Shown: positions 41,353 through 48,683 of the stretch, piece by piece | Position numbering within the stretch: the first letter of the stretch is position 1 | Layout of the letters: each line of letters begins with the position of its first letter | Source: CAXMST01 sp963790085 | GTDB taxonomy: Bacteria > Actinomycetota > Thermoleophilia > Solirubrobacterales > 70-9 | Direction of reading: 5' to 3' | Assembly: GCA_963790085.1 (NCBI GenBank) | Contig: CAWBNH010000013.1 | Location: forward strand, 310,001-374,000 | Length of the DNA stretch: 64,000 bases | The notes under the pieces: model-generated | What the model saw: only the letters and a program-made list of their open reading frames with translations | What the model was told of the DNA's origin: nothing | Database searches by the model: none | Made by a program: the position numbers and the translations under genes

Positions 41353-41670
41353 ATGGCTTACGTTGCCGAGCAATACGCGGCGGCAGCCGAGGCGGTTGGG
41401 AAGTTCCGGGAAAAGCAGCGCCGGCAGCTCGCGGCGCTGGAGGAGGCCGTCGGCGCGGTGCTTCTACGGGCTGGCCGATCGGCTAGGCGCCTCAATCCCG
41501 GATTGACGGTCAGGCGATCTGGCAGGCGCCCTGCCGTCCCCGACCAGCGGATGCCGCCGGCCGTGAAGCTGCGAATATCGAGGAGGAGGGGGTCGAGGTC
41601 GCCCCCTCACCGGCGCGATCGATGGCATGGCCACCGGCTGAGAAACAGGCACACAACGAAGGGACGAAAT
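41353..41670 (+). pseudogene. Possible decayed small gene upstream of the arylsulfatase
   Basis: ATG 41353 follows a good GAGG Shine-Dalgarno (41344-41347) and encodes a helical segment (AEQYAAAAEAVGKFREKQ...QLAALEEAVGAVL) with high GC3. From about 41463 the frame turns into Arg-rich non-coding-looking sequence. Protein-like stretches appear instead in the other two frames: FYGLADRLGASIPD, then REAANIEEEGVEVAPSPA. This suggests a gene broken by at least two frameshifts. The intact frame runs to 41706 but overlaps the sulfatase. I do not recognise a family. A chance ORF is also possible. Confidence 0.3.
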
Positions 41671-41671
41671 C

Positions 41672-44026
41672 GTGGCGAAGAACTTCAAAGGCAAGATCGC
41701 GCTTGACATCAGGGATTCAGAGGGTGACTGGGCCCCGTTCCTTCCACCCAAGGCACCCGAAGGCGCCCCCAATGTCCTATTGCTCTCTTGGGACGACATC
41801 GGATACGGAACCATGGACGTGTTCGGCGGCCCCGTCGAGACCCCGAACATGCGGCGTATCGCCGACGTGGGGGTCCGATATTCGAACTTCCATACGACCG
41901 CCCTGTGCTCCCCGACGCGGGCCTCGCTTCTGACCGGCCGCAACGCCACCTCGAACGGGATGGCGACGATCGCGGAGTTCGGCTCGGGGTTCCCGGGGAT
42001 CTCCGCTCGCATTCCCTTTGAGAACGGAATGATCTCCGAGGTGTTGGCCGAGCAGGGCTACAGCACGTACTGCGTCGGCAAGTGGCACCTGACCCCCGGC
42101 GACGAGACGACCCTCGCATCGTTCAAGGGCCGCTGGCCACTGGGGCGTGGCTTCGAGCGCTTCTACGGCTTCCTCGGCGGTGAGTCCAACAGCTGGTATC
42201 CGGACCTCGTCTACGACAACCATCAAGTTGATGCTCCCGCCACGCCCGAAGAGGGCTACCACCTCTCCAAGGACCTCTCCAACAGGGCGATCGAGTTCAT
42301 CCGCGACGCGAAGGCCATCGACCCCGACAAGCCCTTCTTCATGTATCTCGCCTCCCAGGCCGGCCACGCGCCGCATCATGTGCCGAAGGAGTGGGCCGAC
42401 AAGTACAAGGGCAAGTTCGACCAGGGCTACGAGGCGATCCGGTCCGAGATTCTCGAGCGGCAGAAGGAGCTCGGGCTGCTGCCCGACGCCACGGAGCTCT
42501 CGAAGATCAACCCGCATGGCGAACCTGCCGCCACCGGGCCTGACGGTCAGCCTTGGCCGCCCCTCGACACCGTTCGGCCCTGGGATTCGCTGAGCGCGGA
42601 TGAGCAGCGCCTCTTCTCGCGCATGGCGGAGGTGTTCGCCGGCTACATCTCCTACACCGACCATGAGCTCGGGCGGGTGCTCGACTACCTCGAGGAATCC
42701 GAGCAGCTGGACAACACGCTGATCGTCGTCGTCTCCGACAACGGCGGCAGCGGCGAGGGCGGCCCCAACGGCTCGTTCAACGAGTGGCGTTTCTTCAATG
42801 GGATCGCCGACTCGACTGATGTGACGATGCCGCACATCGATGAGCTCGGCACTCCTTCCTCATACAACCACTACACGACAGGATGGGCCTGGGCGTTCGA
42901 CACGCCATTCCCGTACTGGAAGCGTTGGGCCGGCTACGAGGGCGGGGTCGCCGACATGTGCTTCCTGGCCTGGCCGGCGAAGATCCAAGCCGAGGCCGAA
43001 CCGCGAGGGCAGTACGTCCACGCCGTCGATATCGCACCGACGATCTATGAGTTGCTCGGCATCGAGCCGCCAGAGGTGATCAAGGGGTATCAGCAGAGCC
43101 CGATCGAGGGAGAGAGCTTCGCCCCGTCGATCACCGACGCCGAGGCGCCGGGTAAGGAGACGCAGTTCTACGCGATGTTGGGCCAGCGCTCGATCTACCA
43201 CAAGGGTTGGCTCGCCTGCACCCTTCATCCGCCGCTCAGCGGATGGGGAAAATTCGATCAGGACGTGTGGGAGCTCTACAACCTCGAGGAGGACCGGGCG
43301 CAGTCGAACGATCTGGCCGAGCAGGAGCCGGTACGTCTCAATGAGCTCAAGAGCCTCTGGTACTACAACGCGGGGATCTACAACGGATTGCCGCTCGACG
43401 ACCGAACCGCCCTGGAACAGGTCCTCGCAGATCGACCCCACGCAGCCAAGGACCGAGACCAGTACGTCTACTTCCCTGACTGCGCCGATGTCCCTGAGGA
43501 GGGGGGCGTTCGGATCACGGGTCGCTCGTACAAGATCGCGGCCGGGGTTGAGATTGATTCAGGCGACGCGCAGGGCGTCATCTACGCCCACGGGGGCGTG
43601 GCGGGTGGCCACAGCCTCTACGTCAAGGATGGCCGTCTGCGCTACGCCTTCAACTGGGTCGGGACCCATGTCCAAGACGTGGTGGCAGACCGCGACATCA
43701 CTCCGGGCGAGCACATCTACGCGGCCGATTTCACGATGAGGGGCAAGAACGAGGACCCAGCCATGCCCGGCTTCGCCGGCACGCTGAGCCTCTACATCGA
43801 CGACGACGAGGTCGGTAGCGCCGAGATCGTCACCCAGCCTGGCGTCTTCTGCCTCGTCGGCGATGGGATATGCGTCGGCCGCGACAGCGCATCACCTGTC
43901 ACCCCGGATTACAAGGCACCGTTCCGCTTCACCGGCGGCACGATCGACAAGGTGATCGTGGATGTCTCCGGGGAGCCGTATATCGACCACGAGGCGCAAG
44001 TCCGCGCCTGGTTCATGCGCGACTAA
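41672..44026 (+). CDS. Arylsulfatase (AtsA-like)
   Basis: A 784-aa sulfatase hydrolysing sulfate esters, close in size to mycobacterial AtsA. The metal site begins SWDDIGYGTMDVFGG (D41, D42). The sulfatase signature CSPTRASLLTGRN has the Cys (C79) that must be converted to formylglycine; no formylglycine-generating enzyme is in the window. KWHLTPGDE, SDNGGSGEGG and YEGGVADMCFLAWPAKI continue the catalytic fold, and a C-terminal beta domain (about 620-784) follows. GTG 41672 is preceded by GAAGGGAC. There is no signal peptide. Third positions contain visibly more A/T than in neighbouring genes, and the gene is flanked by tRNA sequence and a decayed frame, hinting at acquisition. Confidence 0.93.
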   Translation: MAKNFKGKIALDIRDSEGDWAPFLPPKAPEGAPNVLLLSWDDIGYGTMDVFGGPVETPNMRRIADVGVRYSNFHTTALCSPTRASLLTGRNATSNGMATIAEFGSGFPGISARIPFENGMISEVLAEQGYSTYCVGKWHLTPGDETTLASFKGRWPLGRGFERFYGFLGGESNSWYPDLVYDNHQVDAPATPEEGYHLSKDLSNRAIEFIRDAKAIDPDKPFFMYLASQAGHAPHHVPKEWADKYKGKFDQGYEAIRSEILERQKELGLLPDATELSKINPHGEPAATGPDGQPWPPLDTVRPWDSLSADEQRLFSRMAEVFAGYISYTDHELGRVLDYLEESEQLDNTLIVVVSDNGGSGEGGPNGSFNEWRFFNGIADSTDVTMPHIDELGTPSSYNHYTTGWAWAFDTPFPYWKRWAGYEGGVADMCFLAWPAKIQAEAEPRGQYVHAVDIAPTIYELLGIEPPEVIKGYQQSPIEGESFAPSITDAEAPGKETQFYAMLGQRSIYHKGWLACTLHPPLSGWGKFDQDVWELYNLEEDRAQSNDLAEQEPVRLNELKSLWYYNAGIYNGLPLDDRTALEQVLADRPHAAKDRDQYVYFPDCADVPEEGGVRITGRSYKIAAGVEIDSGDAQGVIYAHGGVAGGHSLYVKDGRLRYAFNWVGTHVQDVVADRDITPGEHIYAADFTMRGKNEDPAMPGFAGTLSLYIDDDEVGSAEIVTQPGVFCLVGDGICVGRDSASPVTPDYKAPFRFTGGTIDKVIVDVSGEPYIDHEAQVRAWFMRD

Positions 44027-44030
44027 CGCG

Positions 44031-44065
44031 ACTTCGGAAGCGATACACGCCGGCGTTCCCGAAGT
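44031..44065 (+). terminator. Inverted repeat ACTTCGG...CCGAAGT after the arylsulfatase
   Basis: A 7-bp stem with a 21-nt loop that itself contains CGCCGGCG, starting four bases after the sulfatase stop. Plausible terminator without a T-run; the right arm abuts the tRNA fragment. Confidence 0.4.
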
Positions 44066-44089
44066 GGAGCTAGCCGGACTCGAACCGGC
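44065..44089 (-). other. tRNA 3'-end fragment (T arm plus acceptor strand)
   Basis: On the minus strand a perfect T arm (GCCGG TTCGAGT CCGGC) is followed by TAGCTCCA, the shape of a tRNA 3' end. The 60-90 bases where D and anticodon arms should lie do not fold into a cloverleaf, and no GGAGCTA/GGGGCTA 5' acceptor strand is found. Truncated tRNA 3' ends are typical remnants of integration at tRNA genes. Which tRNA it came from is unclear. Confidence 0.45.
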
Positions 44090-44179
44090 GAGCGTATGCC
44101 CGTGGATTGCCAGCCTAGACCGTCGCATATTTCGCCGATCCAATCAAAGCCTTGGGCACCGGAGCAACAAAGCAAGCGA

Positions 44180-44252
44180 TGGAGCTGATCGGACTCGAAC
44201 CGACGACCTCCTGGGTGCGATCCAGGCGCTCTCCCAACTGAGCTACAGCCCC
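44180..44252 (-). tRNA. tRNA-Ala (anticodon CGC)
   Basis: A 73-nt cloverleaf on the minus strand. Acceptor GGGGCTG/CAGCTCC with the G3:U70 alanine identity pair, D arm GCTC...GAGC, anticodon stem CCTGG/CCAGG with loop ATCGCAC (anticodon CGC, reads GCG), T arm with TTCGAGT, discriminator A. CCA is not encoded. GCG is a heavily used alanine codon here, consistent with keeping a dedicated tRNA. Confidence 0.95.
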
Positions 44253-44267
44253 GTGCTGGATACCGGG

Positions 44268-44296
44268 CAGATATGGCCGTCGATCCGCGTTCGCAA
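44268..44296 (-). promoter_or_regulatory. tRNA-Ala(CGC) promoter (TTGCGA-N17-TATCTG)
   Basis: Minus-strand -35-like TTGCGA (44296-44291) and -10-like TATCTG (44273-44268), 17 bp apart and 15 bases before the tRNA 5' end. The -35 resembles the TTGCGC at 16094. Confidence 0.6.
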
Positions 44297-44464
44297 GGAT
44301 AGCCTGCCGGCCCGGGGACTAGGTAGCGCGATTCTGCGGTAGTGCCGGCAACTCGCGGTCGATCGGCGAGCTGCCGTCCGCCGCGGCAGCCTCTTGCAAG
44401 CCGGGTTGGGTGAGCGCGCTCGTCAGGCACGTCAGGCGCGGCATCTGCAACCCTTCTGAGGCCG
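44297..44464. other. Non-coding stretch between tRNA-Ala and the acidic-protein gene
   Basis: About 170 bp with no convincing gene on either strand; long frames crossing it on the minus strand only mirror the acidic protein. GAGG (44458-44461) near its right end can serve as Shine-Dalgarno for ATG 44465. Confidence 0.4.
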
Positions 44465-45127
44465 ATGGGAATCCTCGACGACGCCATCCGAGAGCATCTC
44501 GATCTGAAGCGCAAGCACGGCGCGCCCGGCGACGACATCGAGCGCCTCGAAAAGGAGGCGTTCGGTCCGCCGACCCGGCCGGGCGACGCTGACTTCGAGG
44601 AACCCGAGGCCGAGACCGAGGCAGGCGAGGCGCCGGCCGAGGAGACCGGTGAGGAATGGTCGCCGGAGCGGCCGCAGCCCGAGGCGGAGATCGAGGGGGA
44701 GCCGACCGCCGCCGACCGTGCTCGCAGTGACTACTCGCACCTCGACGACACGGTCGATCATCCCGCGGTGCCCGGGCCGGTCCCCGAGGAGGACCAGCCA
44801 ACGGAGGAGCCTGAGCCCGCCGAGCCGCCGGAGGCGGAGATCTTCGACGCTGAGGCCGATGCCGACAACGATGACGAGGCCGACGTCGAGCTTGCGCCGG
44901 AGGAGGGGTTTGACCTCGACCTCGAGCTGGAGGACCCCTCCGGCCGGCCCCCCGACCCGGTGTCACGGCCGGGGTTCGAGCCGGACGACGACGAGGAGGA
45001 CGTGCTCGAGGACGAGGAGGACGAGGACGTTCTAGAGGAGACACCGGAGTTCCTCCAGGACACGCCGGAGGGTGAGCGGCTCTGGTTCGAGCAGGGAAAG
45101 CCCAAGGACTTCGACTTCGACGATTGA
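44465..45127 (+). CDS. Highly acidic conserved actinobacterial protein, unknown function
   Basis: A 220-aa protein. Its N-terminus, MGILDDAIREHLDLKRKHGA, predicts an amphipathic helix. The middle (about 35-190) is Glu/Asp/Pro-rich and likely disordered, ending in runs of Asp and Glu. The C-terminus has an ordered-looking motif, ETPEFLQDTPEGERLWFEQ, then KPKDFDFDD. I recall proteins with this same head and tail in Actinobacteria but no assigned role. A long acidic linker between two conserved ends suggests a tether or chaperone-like or nucleic-acid-mimic role, which is speculation. It converges on gdhA with a short hairpin between the stops. Confidence 0.8.
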   Translation: MGILDDAIREHLDLKRKHGAPGDDIERLEKEAFGPPTRPGDADFEEPEAETEAGEAPAEETGEEWSPERPQPEAEIEGEPTAADRARSDYSHLDDTVDHPAVPGPVPEEDQPTEEPEPAEPPEAEIFDAEADADNDDEADVELAPEEGFDLDLELEDPSGRPPDPVSRPGFEPDDDEEDVLEDEEDEDVLEETPEFLQDTPEGERLWFEQGKPKDFDFDD

Positions 45128-45137
45128 GGTCGTGCCG

Positions 45138-45156
45138 GAGCCCTGCGGCGGGGCTC
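45138..45156. terminator. Convergent-gene hairpin GAGCCC-N7-GGGCTC
   Basis: A 6-bp perfect stem in the 27-bp gap between the acidic-protein stop (45127) and the gdhA stop (45155-45157). No T-run. Confidence 0.4.
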
Positions 45157-46483
45157 AGTCGATGTAGCCGCGGGTCCGGGAGGCGTCGACGACGCGCTCG
45201 ATCGCGACCTTGAAAGCGGTCTTCCGCAGCGGCAGCTCCTCCAGCTCCGCGCGCGCCGCGACCTCGCGGTAGGCGCGACGCATCACCGATCCGAGCTTGT
45301 CGTTGACCTCGCGCTCGTCCCAGCGGAAGTGCTGCATGTTCTGGACCCACTCGAAGTACGAGCAGACGACCCCGCCCGCGTTCGCCATCAGGTCGGGGAT
45401 GATGTAGACGCCCTTGTCCTCGAGGATCTCGTCGGCGACGAAGGTCGTCGGGTTGTTCGCCCCCTCGATGATCATCTTGCACTGCATCAGCGGGGCGTTG
45501 CCCTCGTGGATCATTCCGCCGAGCGCCGCCGGGAAGAAGACGTCACAGGGGATCTCGTAGAGGTCGCCCGGCGTGATCTCCTCCGCGCCCGGGAACTCGC
45601 CCAGGGTGCCGCCGTCGGCGGTCATGTGCACGATCAGGGCCTCGGCGTCGATGCCGTCGTCGTTGCGGATCGCCCCGAAGGCGTCGGAGACGCCGACCAT
45701 CGTCGCGCCGAGCTCCTGCATGATCCGTGCCGCCCAGGAGCCGACGTTGCCGAATCCCTGGACGACGAACTTGGTCTCGCGCGGGGTCAGCTCGAGCTTC
45801 GGCGCCGCCTCGCGAAACATGTAGACGCAGCCGCGACCGGTCGCCGCGGCTCGGCCGTGGGAGCCCTCGAGCGCGATCGGCTTGCCGGTGACGATCGCCG
45901 GCGTGTGGCCCATCAGCTTCCCGTACTCGTCCATCATCCAGGCCATCACCTGGGCGTTGGTGTTGACGTCCGGCGCGGCGATGTCACGGTTCGGCCCGAG
46001 GACCTTGTAGATCTTCGCCATGAACGAGCGGGCGATCCGCTGCACCTCGGAGGACTCCATCAGATCGGCCGGGGCGTTGACGCCGCCCTTGGCGCCGCCG
46101 AACGGGACCCCGGCGATCGCCGTCTTCCAGGTCATCATCGAGGCCAGCGCCCGGACCTCGTCGATGTCCACCTCGGGGTGAAAGCGGATGCCGCCCTTGT
46201 AGGGCCCGCGGGCGCCGTTGTGCTGAATCCGGTAGCCGTGGAAGACCTCGGTGTGGCCGTCCGCCATCTTCACCGGAATCTGCACCGAGACCTCGCGGTA
46301 GGGCTCCCAGAAGACCGCCCGGATGTCATCGGGCAGCCCGAGCTGATCCCAGGCCCAATTGAAGTAGTGCTCGACGACCTCGAGGTCGGAGACCTTGGCA
46401 CGTGCGGCGCGTGGATCCTCGTTGTCCCCGGCGGCGACTCCCGCATTCTCCTCGGCGGCGGGTACCTCGGTCTTCGTTGCCAT
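45155..46483 (-). CDS. gdhA: Glutamate dehydrogenase (Glu/Leu/Phe/Val family)
   Basis: A 442-aa NAD(P)-dependent dehydrogenase interconverting glutamate and 2-oxoglutarate plus ammonia. Substrate and catalytic region: GYRIQHNGARGPYKGGIRFHP, then MTWKTAIAGVPFGGAKGGV (catalytic Lys and glycine motif), AAPDVNTNAQVMAWMMDEY and Rossmann motif VVQGFGNVGSWAA. ATG 46483 is preceded by a strong GGAGGAGAGGA Shine-Dalgarno; a longer reading would have no such site. The first 25 residues (Glu/Ala-rich) are an extension before the conserved core. Probably monocistronic. Confidence 0.95.
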   Translation of the reverse strand: MATKTEVPAAEENAGVAAGDNEDPRAARAKVSDLEVVEHYFNWAWDQLGLPDDIRAVFWEPYREVSVQIPVKMADGHTEVFHGYRIQHNGARGPYKGGIRFHPEVDIDEVRALASMMTWKTAIAGVPFGGAKGGVNAPADLMESSEVQRIARSFMAKIYKVLGPNRDIAAPDVNTNAQVMAWMMDEYGKLMGHTPAIVTGKPIALEGSHGRAAATGRGCVYMFREAAPKLELTPRETKFVVQGFGNVGSWAARIMQELGATMVGVSDAFGAIRNDDGIDAEALIVHMTADGGTLGEFPGAEEITPGDLYEIPCDVFFPAALGGMIHEGNAPLMQCKMIIEGANNPTTFVADEILEDKGVYIIPDLMANAGGVVCSYFEWVQNMQHFRWDEREVNDKLGSVMRRAYREVAARAELEELPLRKTAFKVAIERVVDASRTRGYID

Positions 46484-46552
46484 TCCTCTCCTCCAGAAGT
46501 AGGCGCTCGCCCCGTCATCCTCCCACAACCCCGCGATTCGTACGGCCGCTGG

Positions 46553-46579
46553 TTGTGCGGGCGACCGGCCCCATACAAT
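46553..46579 (+). promoter_or_regulatory. tRNA-Ala(TGC) promoter, -10 TACAAT
   Basis: TACAAT at 46574-46579 lies eight bases before the mature tRNA. TTGTGC (46553-46558) upstream gives only a 15-bp spacer; TGGTTG would give 18 bp, so the -35 is uncertain. Confidence 0.5.
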
Positions 46580-46587
46580 TCCCCTCA

Positions 46588-46660
46588 GGGGCCATAGCTC
46601 AGTTGGGAGAGCGCCTGCTTTGCAAGCAGGAGGTCGCCGGTTCGATCCCGGCTGGCTCCA
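46588..46660 (+). tRNA. tRNA-Ala (anticodon TGC)
   Basis: A 73-nt cloverleaf: acceptor GGGGCCA/TGGCTCC with the G3:U70 alanine identity pair, D arm GCTC...GAGC, anticodon loop TTTGCAA flanked by CCTGC/GCAGG, T arm CCGG TTCGATC CCGG, discriminator A. CCA is not encoded. It and the CGC isoacceptor at 44180 sit in opposite orientation 2.3 kb apart. Confidence 0.96.
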
Positions 46661-46737
46661 CTGCCGTTCGAACCCGGAGATGCTGCGATGAGTGAGGTCA
46701 AGCCGCGCCGCCGAGGCGATGGGCGACTGAGCGGGCC

Positions 46738-46941
46738 CTACTCGTCCTCGTCCGGCGGGTTGCGGATCGCGCCGACCAGCCCGAACAGCGCCGTGCCGAT
46801 GATCAGGAACGAGAGGCCGAAGGCGAGGATCGAGGCAAAGTTGAGTTGCGCTGTTGCGAGCGCCGCCGCCGTCATCCCGGCGAAGGCGAGCACGAAGACC
46901 AGGCTGACGCCGAGCAGGATCCCGCGCAACTGCTTGTCCAT
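46738..46941 (-). CDS. Small two-helix membrane protein
   Basis: A 67-aa protein, MDKQLRGILLGVSLVFVLAF onward, with two hydrophobic helices (about 7-30 and 35-58) and a short charged tail, RNPPDEDE. ATG 46941 follows the rhomboid-like gene by 34 bp on the same strand, so cotranscription is likely. No catalytic motif is visible. I do not recognise a named family; it could be a partner or stabiliser of the rhomboid-like protein. Confidence 0.7.
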   Translation of the reverse strand: MDKQLRGILLGVSLVFVLAFAGMTAAALATAQLNFASILAFGLSFLIIGTALFGLVGAIRNPPDEDE

Positions 46942-46975
46942 CTGAGTCCGTCTCGCCTTCCGTCGAGTCCGCGCG

Positions 46976-47785
46976 TCAGCCGTCGTCCAGCGGCTCCGCG
47001 ATACCGCGGTCCGCCGGAGCGAGCAGACGGATGATGGCCAATCCGAGCAGCAGGCCGCCGACACCCATCAGGTAGGGGCCGGTGGAGCCACCGGCCAGGC
47101 CGGTCGGATCGATCGCGGAGACCAGCGGCAGCACGCTCAGCAGCAGCCAGCCGGCGACCAGCGGTGTCGCCGGCACCTCGTAGAGGCCCGCGAAGAGCGG
47201 AACGACGCTGATCATCAGCACGCGGCCCCGAGGGTGCAGGACCAGGTAGCCGCCGAGCACCGCTGCGACCCCGCCTGCGGCACCGGCGAGGGGGACCGTC
47301 GAGTCGGGCTCGACCGCGGCCTGAAGGTAGAGCCCCGCGAGCGCTCCGACCACGTACAGGGCGAGGAACCGGGCCCGGCCGATCGATGCCTCGAGCGTGT
47401 TGCCGAGCAGCCAGAGGAAGCCGGCGTTGAGGACCAGCGCCAGCAGACCGGCGCTGAGCAAGATCGAGGTGAGCAGCGAGACCGGCCACGGGGCCGTGAC
47501 CGCGCGGACCTCGTCGACCGGCGCCCCGCAGATGACCGCGCCCTGCCCGCCCTGGGTCGCCTCGCGGATCTCGCAGGCGCTGCCGGGATCGAGCAGCCGG
47601 GCTGGGATCGCCCCGTGTGAGACCGCGAACTCAGCCCGCTCGGAGACGGCCGGGGGACCGCCGGCCGAGCCCGGGGCATCCGAGAGGGTCAGCTGATAGA
47701 CGAAGACACCGACCAGCACGGCGATCAGGGCCAGGGTCGCCACCGGGGCACGATCGGTGGGGACGTTGTCCTTGACCGGGAGCAT
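46976..47785 (-). CDS. Rhomboid-fold membrane protein lacking catalytic residues
   Basis: A 269-aa polytopic protein. The rhomboid core is recognisable: LNAGFLWLLGNTLEASIGRARF (helix 2 region), LYVVGALAGLYLQAAV, then PLAGAAGGVAAVLGGYLVLHPRGRV. In active proteases this last block reads GxSG; here the Ser is Ala (GAAGG). The later helix that normally has the catalytic His (AHxGG) reads GPYLMGVGGLLLG. It therefore looks like a pseudoprotease. An extra external loop with two cysteines (ACEIR, VICGAP) lies between helices 1 and 2. TAGGCT is nine bases upstream of the ATG. Confidence 0.78.
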   Translation of the reverse strand: MLPVKDNVPTDRAPVATLALIAVLVGVFVYQLTLSDAPGSAGGPPAVSERAEFAVSHGAIPARLLDPGSACEIREATQGGQGAVICGAPVDEVRAVTAPWPVSLLTSILLSAGLLALVLNAGFLWLLGNTLEASIGRARFLALYVVGALAGLYLQAAVEPDSTVPLAGAAGGVAAVLGGYLVLHPRGRVLMISVVPLFAGLYEVPATPLVAGWLLLSVLPLVSAIDPTGLAGGSTGPYLMGVGGLLLGLAIIRLLAPADRGIAEPLDDG

Positions 47786-47849
47786 CGGCGTCGAAGCCTA
47801 GGGGCAGGCGCCCCGGGGACCTATTTAGGTGAAAGCTGATCAGATTTGC

Positions 47850-47855
47850 CATAAT
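47850..47855 (+). promoter_or_regulatory. -10-like CATAAT, 6 nt before the GTG
   Basis: CATAAT followed by AATGTT and GTG 47862 in an unusually A/T-rich stretch (about 47822-47862). Five of six matches to TATAAT. This supports a leaderless start at 47862. Confidence 0.5.
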
Positions 47856-47861
47856 AATGTT

Positions 47862-48596
47862 GTGTCGTCAACCACCTCCACCCCTGCCGCCCTCCCGGGC
47901 CCAAGCCGGCGCAGCGCCGACCCGTATCGCGACACCGCCGTGATCGACGAGCGGGCGCCGCGCTTCAACCAGGCAGTGGTCGGCCTGGTCGCCCTCGCGG
48001 GAGTGGCCTTCGGCTGGCCGCTGGCCTGGGCGCTGATGGCGCTGCAGCTGCTCGTCGGCGTTAGCTTCGGCCGCCGGTTCTGCCTCGCGTGTCTCGCCTA
48101 CTTCGAGCTCGTCCAGCCGCGGATCGGCGAGGGCCGTCTCGAGGACTCGCGGGCGCCGCGCCTCGCAAACATGATGGGGATCGTCTTCCTCGGCTCCGCT
48201 GCGCTCGCCTGGTGGGCGGGCGCCGAGGCGCTCGGCGCCGCGCTCGGTGCCCTGGTCGCCGGGCTCGCCCTGCTCGCCGCGAGCACCGGCTTCTGCGCGG
48301 GCTGCGAGATCTATCGCCTCCAGGCCAGGCTTCGCGGCATCTCGCCGCGACATCACGACCGGATCGATCCGCGCGACCTGACCCCCGGGCTCGGCCCGCG
48401 GACCCTGGTCCAGTTCACCCATCCGCTCTGCACCGACTGCCGCGAGCTGGCCGGCAGCCTCGCCGGCGGCAGCGATCCGCTGATCGAGCTCGACGTCCGC
48501 GAGCGGCCGGACCTGGCCCGCAAGTACGGGGTGACGATCGTGCCCACCGTCGTCGCCGTCGGTCCCGACGGCGGCGTGCTCGAGCGACTCGCCTAG
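47862..48596 (+). CDS. DUF4395-thioredoxin fusion membrane protein
   Basis: About 244 aa. The first part is a DUF4395 domain (DERAPRFNQAVVGLVALAGVAFGWPLAWALM...GRRFCLACLAYFELVQPR) with about four helices and conserved Cys pairs (FCLAC; FCAGCEIY). The C-terminal 80 residues are thioredoxin-like: LVQFTHPLCTDCRELAGSL with a CTDC redox motif, then VTIVPTVVAVGPDGGVLERL containing the cis-Pro. It probably moves reducing equivalents across or within the membrane. Start GTG 47862 is preferred because of the CATAAT box; GTG 47829 would add 11 residues. It lies 87 bp before a two-component system. Confidence 0.85.
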   Translation: MSSTTSTPAALPGPSRRSADPYRDTAVIDERAPRFNQAVVGLVALAGVAFGWPLAWALMALQLLVGVSFGRRFCLACLAYFELVQPRIGEGRLEDSRAPRLANMMGIVFLGSAALAWWAGAEALGAALGALVAGLALLAASTGFCAGCEIYRLQARLRGISPRHHDRIDPRDLTPGLGPRTLVQFTHPLCTDCRELAGSLAGGSDPLIELDVRERPDLARKYGVTIVPTVVAVGPDGGVLERLA

Positions 48597-48683
48597 GCCC
48601 GCCTCCCGGCGCCGACCCGGCCGGATCGCCGGATCTGCCCCTCCGTAACCTGTCAGTAAGGCCCGAGGAGGAGATTGCTGGCT

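Noticed and set aside
44065..44150. Complete tRNA on the minus strand
   Set aside because: Only the T arm and 3' acceptor strand can be folded; no matching 5' strand, D arm or anticodon arm was found, so it is reported as a fragment.
46688..46945. Plus-strand 85-codon frame after tRNA-Ala(TGC)
   Set aside because: It is Ser/Pro/Arg-rich and antisense to the 67-aa membrane protein, which has two clean hydrophobic helices and sits in line with the rhomboid gene.
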